Assembly (NCBI GenBank): GCA_938003715.1
Contig: CALKYK010000203.1
Location: 1 to 10,604, forward strand
DNA length: 10,604 nt
Direction: 5' to 3'
Source of the DNA: an uncultured Gammaproteobacteria bacterium
GTDB lineage: Bacteria; Pseudomonadota; Gammaproteobacteria; Steroidobacterales; Woeseiaceae
This document shows, one piece after another, positions 6,064 through 10,604 of this stretch. The position numbers and the translations under genes are program-made. Below the pieces are notes generated by a model. It did no database searches. It saw only the letters and a list, made by a program, of their open reading frames with translations, and had not been told where the DNA came from. The first letter of the stretch is position 1. Each line of letters starts with the position of its first letter.

Positions 6064-6115
6064 ATCGCAAGATTGATGCCTGCCGGCCCTGTAAATTGTG
6101 ATGACATCGCAAGAT
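6064..6115 (+). repeat. 10-bp direct repeat ATCGCAAGAT, 42 bp apart
   Basis: ATCGCAAGAT occurs at 6064-6073 and 6106-6115, start-to-start 42 bp, which equals four helical turns. Both copies lie between the CRP-like site and the pilA2 start, straddling the tentative -10 region. They may be a paired operator for an unknown regulator; chance is not excluded. Confidence 0.4.
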
Positions 6116-6154
6116 GGTCTCCGGCCAGCAAATAACGACAAGCGGTTCCGCCTC

Positions 6155-6640
6155 ATGACACAACGTTGCCGGGGATTTACTCTGATCGAATTGATGATCG
6201 TCGTGGCGATCATCGGCATCCTTGCCTCGCTCGCCGTCGCTGCCTATCAGACGTACACCGTTCGTGCACAGGTTTCAGAGGGGCTGAATTTCGCAGCCGG
6301 CGCGAAGGTACCGGTTGTCGACGCGTACACGAACGGAGGTGTCGCGCCGGCGAATCGCGCCGCAGCCGGCATGACGCCGCTCGCCACCGACTCGCGCGGA
6401 AGCTACGTCAGCTCGGTGGATATTGTCGACGGCCGCATCGACATTACGTTCGGCGGGCCGCTCGCGCACCAGGACATCATCGGCGCCAGCGTATCGATCA
6501 CGCCGTACGAAACGGCCGGCAACACCGTCGTATGGCGCTGCGGCAATGCGCCGCCACCGGCGGGGGCACTGCTGAACGGCGGTGCCGGGCATATTGCGCC
6601 GACGGTCGATCCGCGCTATCTGCCCTCGAATTGCCGGTGA
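6155..6640 (+). CDS. Second, divergent type IVa pilin (PilA2)
   Basis: This 161-residue prepilin paralog of PilA1 should be processed by PilD and enter the same pilus machine. The ATG at 6155 gives a seven-residue leader MTQRCRG before FTLIELMIVVAIIGILASLA, a normal type IVa length. GTG/ATG codons at 6098/6101 in the same frame would give a 26-residue leader and are disfavoured, though the ribosome site at 6155 (AAGCGG) is weak. Phe1 and Glu5 of the mature protein are kept, and AYQ.YT.RAQVSEGLN is shared with PilA1, so the two arose by duplication. Two features differ: position 22 is Ala, not Pro, and the C-terminal Cys-Cys segment (WRC to SNCR) has 30 residues between cysteines against 14, with a PPP stretch. 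The mature form is 154 residues. It could be a minor or alternative major pilin. No T-run terminator follows, so it may be co-transcribed with pilB. Confidence 0.88.
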   Translation: MTQRCRGFTLIELMIVVAIIGILASLAVAAYQTYTVRAQVSEGLNFAAGAKVPVVDAYTNGGVAPANRAAAGMTPLATDSRGSYVSSVDIVDGRIDITFGGPLAHQDIIGASVSITPYETAGNTVVWRCGNAPPPAGALLNGGAGHIAPTVDPRYLPSNCR

Positions 6641-6664
6641 TCGGCGCGGGTGTCCGGGGTCGAA

Positions 6665-6693
6665 AAGCCCTGAAATCGCCGGTTTCAGCGCTT
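6665..6693 (+). other. Stem-loop after pilA2 without T-run
   Basis: AAGC-C-CTGAAA (6665-6675) can pair with TTTCAG-C-GCTT (6683-6693) with one C-C mismatch and a short loop. No T-run follows, so it is more likely a 3'-end stabiliser or processing point between pilA2 and pilB than an intrinsic terminator. Structure is predicted by eye. Confidence 0.4.
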
Positions 6694-6714
6694 GATTCGT
6701 CGGATTTCTGCAAC

Positions 6715-6730
6715 TGTGATCGAGTGCACA
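6715..6730. promoter_or_regulatory. CRP/Vfr-like site before pilB
   Basis: TGTGA-N6-GCACA matches nine of ten core CRP positions and lies about 95 bases before the pilB ATG. A TGATCC-N8-GGATCA inverted repeat (6740-6759) follows. No clear -35/-10 pair was found between this site and pilB; a GATAAT at 6805-6810 is too close to the start codon to serve pilB with a leader. The regulatory role is inferred. Confidence 0.5.
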
Positions 6731-6739
6731 AAATCCAGT

Positions 6740-6759
6740 TGATCCGGGCACTTGGATCA
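6740..6759. repeat. Inverted repeat TGATCC-N8-GGATCA upstream of pilB
   Basis: Perfect 6-bp arms at 6740-6745 and 6754-6759. It may be an operator half-pair in the pilB upstream region or chance; the arms are short. Confidence 0.3.
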
Positions 6760-6816
6760 GTGAGACTGTGACGCTCGCAGAAGAAGAACCGACGAGACTT
6801 ACGGGATAATCCATCG

Positions 6817-8535
6817 ATGGCTGTCACCGCGTCCCAATCGTCACTGTCAGGCCTGCCGCGCCGGCTGGTCCAGGACGGTATTGTCAGCGAGGACGTCATC
6901 GCCGAGGCCTCCGACGCGGCACGCAAAGCCAAGGAGCCCCTGGTTTCCTACCTGGTTTCCAACGAAATGGCCGACTCGCGCGCGATTGCCGTGGCCGCCT
7001 CACATGAATTCGGTGTCCCACTCCTGGACCTCGACGCCGTCGAAATCGACCTCGACACGCTGCGCGCCGTCGACCAGAAGCTCCTCGCCAAGCACCGCGT
7101 GCTGCCGCTGGTCAAGCGCGGCCAGCGCCTGTTTCTCGGCATATCCGACCCGACCAACCTGCAGGCGATCGACGACGTCAAGTTCCAGACCAGCCTGCGC
7201 ATCGACCCGGTCGTCGTCGAGGAAGCGAAGCTGCAGGAACGCATCGGCAAGGCGCTGGAGGCAGTCGACACGACAATGTCTTCGTTCGACGACGACGACT
7301 TCGATCTCGAGAACCTCGACGTTGGCGGCGGCGAAGAGGAAGGCGACGACATCACGAAGGACGACATCGAGGATGCACCGGTCGTCCGCTTCGTAAACAA
7401 GGTCCTGCTGGATGCGATCAAGCGCGGCGCATCCGACATCCACTTCGAGCCCTACGAAAAGATTTTCCGCGTGCGCACGCGACTCGACGGCGTTTTGTCG
7501 GAAGTCGCGCAGCCGCCGGTCGCGCTGGCGAACAAGGTCTGCGCCCGCATCAAGGTCATGTCGCGCATGGACATCGCCGAGCGGCGCGTTCCGCAGGACG
7601 GCCGCATCAAGATGCGGCTGTCAAAAAACCGCGCGATCGACTTTCGTGTCAACACCTGCCCGACCCTATTCGGCGAAAAGATCGTGCTGCGTATTCTCGA
7701 TCCGTCGAGCGCCAAGCTCGGCATCGACGTGCTCGGTTACGACGACAAGCAAAAGGGGCTGTACCAGAAACACCTGGCCAAACCGTACGGCATGATACTG
7801 GTCACCGGACCGACCGGTTCCGGTAAGACGGTTTCGCTATATACCGGCCTGAACATCCTGAACACCGAGGACCGCAACATTTCGACCGCGGAGGACCCGG
7901 CCGAAATAAACCTGCCGGGCATCAACCAGGTCAACGTCAACCCGAAGGTGGGACTGACGTTCGCTTCGGCGCTGAAAGCGTTCCTGCGACAGGATCCCGA
8001 CGTGATCATGGTCGGTGAGATTCGTGACCTCGAAACGGCGGAGATCGCAATCAAGGCCGCACAAACGGGTCACCTCGTTCTGTCGACGTTGCACACGAAC
8101 GACGCGCCGCGCACGCTGACGCGCCTTGTCGACATGGGCGTCAAGCCCTACGCGATCGCGACCTCGGTCAGCCTGATCATTGCGCAGCGCCTCGCGCGCC
8201 GCCTCTGCGACAACTGCAAGGAAGTGCGCGATATCCCGGCCGAGGCACTGAAAAAAGAAGGCTTCACCGACAATGATCTGAAGGAAGGCCTGTCGATCTT
8301 CGGCCCGAAGGGCTGCAAGAGCTGCAACGAGGGCTACAAGGGCCGGGTCGGTATCTTCCAGGTCATGGAAGTGTCGGAAGTGATGGGCCGTATCATCATG
8401 GAAGGCGGCAATGCGATGCAGATCGCCGACCAGGCACAAAAAGAGGGGGTACTGGATTTGCGGCAGGCTGGTCTCAACAAAGTCAAGGACGGCGTTACCA
8501 GCCTGGAAGAAGTGAACAGGGTTACAATCGAGTAG
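6817..8535 (+). CDS. pilB: PilB, type IV pilus extension ATPase
   Basis: PilB is the cytoplasmic hexameric GspE-family ATPase that powers pilus polymerisation together with PilC. The 572-residue product is of usual length. The N-terminal MshEN/GSPII_E domain spans about 10-150. An acidic linker (FDDDDFDLENL near 155, EEEGDD near 175) precedes the N-terminal half of the motor, with ASDIHFEPYE near 206-215. The C-terminal half has Walker A GPTGSGKT (331-338), the Asp-box ISTAEDPAE, Walker B DPDVIMVGE (Glu401) and the His-box TGHLVLSTLHTND. Two cysteine pairs (464/467 and 500/503) form the zinc site typical of PilB. The Asp-box reads EDPAE where relatives usually have EDPVE. A GGGA at 6803-6806, 10 bases before the ATG, is the ribosome site. 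It is followed 29 bases later by pilC. PilT is not in the window. Confidence 0.97.
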   Translation: MAVTASQSSLSGLPRRLVQDGIVSEDVIAEASDAARKAKEPLVSYLVSNEMADSRAIAVAASHEFGVPLLDLDAVEIDLDTLRAVDQKLLAKHRVLPLVKRGQRLFLGISDPTNLQAIDDVKFQTSLRIDPVVVEEAKLQERIGKALEAVDTTMSSFDDDDFDLENLDVGGGEEEGDDITKDDIEDAPVVRFVNKVLLDAIKRGASDIHFEPYEKIFRVRTRLDGVLSEVAQPPVALANKVCARIKVMSRMDIAERRVPQDGRIKMRLSKNRAIDFRVNTCPTLFGEKIVLRILDPSSAKLGIDVLGYDDKQKGLYQKHLAKPYGMILVTGPTGSGKTVSLYTGLNILNTEDRNISTAEDPAEINLPGINQVNVNPKVGLTFASALKAFLRQDPDVIMVGEIRDLETAEIAIKAAQTGHLVLSTLHTNDAPRTLTRLVDMGVKPYAIATSVSLIIAQRLARRLCDNCKEVRDIPAEALKKEGFTDNDLKEGLSIFGPKGCKSCNEGYKGRVGIFQVMEVSEVMGRIIMEGGNAMQIADQAQKEGVLDLRQAGLNKVKDGVTSLEEVNRVTIE

Positions 8536-8564
8536 CCTGATTGAGTCAATGAACGAGTAGCGAG

Positions 8565-9785
8565 ATGGCAGAAACAGCGGTTGCAGGCAGCACACCTTTC
8601 CTCTGGGAAGGCACGGACCGGAAAGGCAACAAGGTCAAGGGCAAGAGCATGGCATCGGACGAAGCCGCTGTGCGCGCCGACCTTCGTCGCCAGGGCGTCG
8701 TGCCGAGTCGGATTCGCAAGCAGAGCCCCGGACTTTTCAAGGGCACGGCCAAGGTCACGCCGGGCGACATCGCGATTTTCAGTCGTCAGCTCGCGACGAT
8801 GCTGGCCGCCGGCATCCCGCTCGTGCAATCCTTCGAAATCGTCGGCAACGGTCACGAGAATGCCGCGATGCAGAAGCTCATTCTGGCGGTCAAGGCCGAC
8901 GTCGAGGGCGGTAGCGCGCTCGCCGAGGCGCTGGCCAAGCACCCGCTGCACTTCGACGACCTTTTCATCAACCTGGTCGAGGCCGGTGAACAGGCCGGTG
9001 CGCTCGAGACGCTGCTCGACAAAATTGCGACGTACAAGGAAAAAACCGAAGCGATCAAGAAAAAGATCAAAAAGGCGCTGACCTACCCGGCTGCCGTCCT
9101 CGTGGTCGCTTTCGTTGTGACGATCATCCTGCTGATTTTCGTAATCCCGGCATTCGAGGACCTGTTCAGGGGCTTCGGTGCCGACTTGCCGGCGTTCACG
9201 CGCCTGGTCATCGACCTGTCGCAATTCGTTCGCGAGCAGGGCTGGATACTCGGCATCGCGATCGGTATAGGCATTTACGTGTTCTTCTACTTCAAGAAGC
9301 GCTCGCGGCCGATGCGGCATTTCCTCGACCGCACTGCGCTGAAGACGCCGGTCATCGGTCCGATCCTGCAGAAAGCCGCGATCGCCCGTTACGCGCGCAC
9401 GCTGTCGACGATGTTCTCGGCCGGCGTGCCGCTGGTCGAGGCTCTCGATTCGGTCGCCGGAGCGACCGGCAACATCGTTTACGAAGTCGGCGTCCTGCAG
9501 ATGAAGGATGAGGTTGCCACCGGCCAGCGCCTGCAGCAGGCCATGGAAAACACCGACCTGTTCCCGAATATGGTGATCCAGATGATCGCGGTCGGCGAGG
9601 AATCGGGCTCGCTGGACGAGATGTCGGCGAAGGTGGCGGACTTCTACGAGGAAGACGTCGACAACGCTGTCGACAACCTGTCGAGCCTGCTCGAGCCGCT
9701 GATCATGGCCACCCTCGGCATCCTGGTCGGCGGCCTCGTCGTCGCGATGTACCTGCCGATCTTCAAGATGGGTTCCGTCATCTAG
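8565..9785 (+). CDS. pilC: PilC, inner-membrane platform protein
   Basis: PilC is the GspF-family membrane protein that couples PilB to pilin insertion at the base of the pilus. The 406-residue product has the expected tandem T2SSF domains: a first cytoplasmic domain (about 70-170, with FSRQLATMLAAGIPLVQSFE), a membrane segment (about 175-197, AAVLVVAFVVTIILLIFVIP), a second segment (about 226-243), a second domain starting IARYARTLSTMFSAGVPLVE, and a C-terminal segment (about 380-402). Internal similarity of the two halves (RQLATMLAAGIPLVQ and RTLSTMFSAGVPLVE) is visible. The ATG at 8565 gives MAETAVAGSTPFLWEGTDRK, a usual PilC start; the ribosome site is poor (GAG at 8554-8556 or 8562-8564). 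It lies 29 bases after pilB, so co-transcription is expected. Nothing is missing. Confidence 0.96.
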   Translation: MAETAVAGSTPFLWEGTDRKGNKVKGKSMASDEAAVRADLRRQGVVPSRIRKQSPGLFKGTAKVTPGDIAIFSRQLATMLAAGIPLVQSFEIVGNGHENAAMQKLILAVKADVEGGSALAEALAKHPLHFDDLFINLVEAGEQAGALETLLDKIATYKEKTEAIKKKIKKALTYPAAVLVVAFVVTIILLIFVIPAFEDLFRGFGADLPAFTRLVIDLSQFVREQGWILGIAIGIGIYVFFYFKKRSRPMRHFLDRTALKTPVIGPILQKAAIARYARTLSTMFSAGVPLVEALDSVAGATGNIVYEVGVLQMKDEVATGQRLQQAMENTDLFPNMVIQMIAVGEESGSLDEMSAKVADFYEEDVDNAVDNLSSLLEPLIMATLGILVGGLVVAMYLPIFKMGSVI

Positions 9786-9800
9786 ATCCGGTACCGGGCA

Positions 9801-9828
9801 CGGATTTCCGAATCCATTTGCAAATCCG
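9801..9828 (+). repeat. Nested alternative inverted repeats after pilC
   Basis: CGGATTT (9801-9807) pairs with AAATCCG (9822-9828). Inside, GGATT (9802-9806) can instead pair with AATCC (9811-9815), and ATTTGCAAAT (9816-9825) is a palindrome. The two foldings exclude each other. It may be incidental or a small intercistronic structure. Confidence 0.3.
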
Positions 9829-9836
9829 CATAATCG

Positions 9837-9862
9837 AACGGCGCCCTTGACGGGCGCCGTTT
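9837..9862 (+). terminator. GC-rich hairpin between pilC and pilD (weak terminator or attenuator)
   Basis: AACGGCGCCC (9837-9846) and GGGCGCCGTT (9852-9861) form a perfect 10-bp stem with loop TTGAC. Only three T end the structure, so termination should be partial at most. It lies 20 bases before the pilD ATG and could lower pilD expression relative to pilBC or mark RNA processing. Confidence 0.5.
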
Positions 9863-9881
9863 GCGTTGACGAGGAATTCGT

Positions 9882-10604
9882 ATGGCAGAGGTATTCAGCC
9901 AGTCGCCGCTGGCCTTCATCGCGGTCGCGTTCCTTTTCGCCCTGCTAATTGGCAGCTTCCTGAACGTGGTCATCCACCGGCTGCCAATCATGATGGAACG
10001 CGAATGGCGCGAGCAGTGTGCCGAGCTCGCGGCGGAACCGGCGACGGCGCTGCCCGACGGCCGCTTCGACCTGTTGGCGCCACGTTCGCGCTGCCCCTCC
10101 TGCGGCCATCGCATCTCGGCCCTGCAGAACATCCCTGTCCTGTCCTACGTGCTGCTCGGCGGCAAATGCGCCGGCTGCGGCAAGCCGATTTCGGCGCGCT
10201 ACCCGGCCATCGAACTCATCACCGCCGTCGCCTCTGCCGTAGTCGCCTGGCGCTTCGGATTCGGCTGGGAGGCGGCCGCAGCGATGCTGCTGACGTTCTG
10301 CCTCATCGCGATCTCGGTCATCGACATCGACCGCCAGATCATCCCGGATTCGATTTCGCTGCCGCTCCTGTGGTTCGGCCTCGCGCTGTCGCTGTTCCAT
10401 CCTTTCCCGGGCAGCCAGGTCCTGTTCATCGAGCCGAAAACGGCAATCATCGGCGCGCTGGCCGGCTACCTGTCGCTCTGGAGCATCTACCACCTGTTTC
10501 GCCTGCTGACCGGCAAGGAAGGCATGGGATACGGTGACTTCAAACTGCTCGGCGCGCTCGGCGCCTGGCTCGGCTGGAGTGCACTGCCGATGATCGTGCT
10601 GATG
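9882..10604 (+). CDS. pilD: PilD, prepilin peptidase and N-methyltransferase, 3' end missing
   Basis: PilD is an inner-membrane aspartic protease that removes the leader of type IV prepilins (here PilA1 and PilA2) and methylates the new N-terminal Phe. The ATG at 9882 follows a good ribosome site, GAGGA at 9871-9875, and gives MAEVFSQSPLAFIAVAFLFA. The first membrane segment is followed by LIGSFLNVVIHRLP, the family signature. The cytoplasmic loop carries two CxxC pairs (Cys71/74 in CPSC, Cys96/99 in CAGC), as in bifunctional enzymes. The candidate catalytic aspartates are Asp148/Asp150 (VIDIDRQIIPD) and Asp219 in GMGYGDFK. The frame is open to the window end (241 codons); family length is about 285-290, so some 45 residues are outside. 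It comes 96 bases after pilC, behind a hairpin. In relatives coaE often follows; this cannot be checked here. Confidence 0.96.
   Translation, partial: MAEVFSQSPLAFIAVAFLFALLIGSFLNVVIHRLPIMMEREWREQCAELAAEPATALPDGRFDLLAPRSRCPSCGHRISALQNIPVLSYVLLGGKCAGCGKPISARYPAIELITAVASAVVAWRFGFGWEAAAAMLLTFCLIAISVIDIDRQIIPDSISLPLLWFGLALSLFHPFPGSQVLFIEPKTAIIGALAGYLSLWSIYHLFRLLTGKEGMGYGDFKLLGALGAWLGWSALPMIVLM

Noticed and set aside
6098..6154. Earlier GTG/ATG start for pilA2 giving a 26-residue leader (type IVb-like)
   Set aside because: The mature N-terminus and paralog are type IVa, whose leaders are 5-7 residues; the ATG at 6155 gives seven, and the upstream codons overlap the likely promoter region.
6805..6810. 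GATAAT as the -10 box of pilB
   Set aside because: It ends 6 bases before the ATG, which would make a leaderless mRNA, and there is no -35 at the right distance; GGGA there is better read as the ribosome site.
8334..9320. 328-residue open frame antisense to pilB/pilC
   Set aside because: It is the reverse-strand shadow of two certain genes in GC-rich DNA, with no recognisable domain.
1..10604. Search for tRNA/rRNA genes, CRISPR arrays, insertion sequences and toxin-antitoxin or defence genes
   Set aside because: None was seen; the window is almost fully taken by sucCD and pilus genes, with no transposase motifs or regularly spaced repeats.

Overview
The window reads as a chromosomal segment of a GC-rich gammaproteobacterium. 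It joins the sucCD pair of the citric acid cycle to a divergently transcribed type IVa pilus (T4aP) cluster. From general knowledge, sucC/sucD next to pilS/pilR is an arrangement I associate with Xanthomonadales and their relatives. That is a lead on taxonomy, not an identification; genus and family cannot be read from this sequence alone.

Left part (1-1961, minus strand): sucC followed 16 bases later by sucD, the two subunits of succinyl-CoA synthetase. sucD runs off the left edge, with its catalytic His region still inside. The 285-base divergent gap (1962-2246) should hold the promoters of both directions. It contains an 18-bp perfect palindrome flanked by 9-bp direct repeats.

Middle (2247-5221, plus strand): pilS and pilR overlap by one base and encode the membrane sensor kinase and the sigma-54 activator that control pilin transcription. 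Next comes a 241-base regulatory region with a textbook -24/-12 sigma-54 promoter and a cluster of TGTC motifs set at multiples of 10 bp. It drives pilA1 (5463-5891), a conventional major pilin that ends at a very strong intrinsic terminator. An 18-bp-arm near-palindrome follows the terminator directly.

Right part (6155-10604, plus strand): a second, divergent type IVa pilin gene (here pilA2), then pilB (extension ATPase), pilC (platform protein) and pilD (prepilin peptidase/methylase, cut by the right edge). PilS/PilR would sense and set pilin supply, PilD would process both pilins, and PilB/PilC would polymerise them.

No wholly new system is visible; the gene set is an orthodox T4aP locus. 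The part that deserves attention is pilA2 and its control region. PilA2 lacks the conserved Pro22 of type IVa pilins and has a C-terminal Cys-Cys loop about twice as long as that of PilA1. Its upstream DNA carries a full-consensus CRP/Vfr-type site that sits inside what looks like a duplicated sigma-54 promoter broken by a 2-base insertion. A second CRP-like site lies before pilB. This suggests a paralogous pilin moved from PilR/sigma-54 control to cAMP-CRP control, which is an inference.
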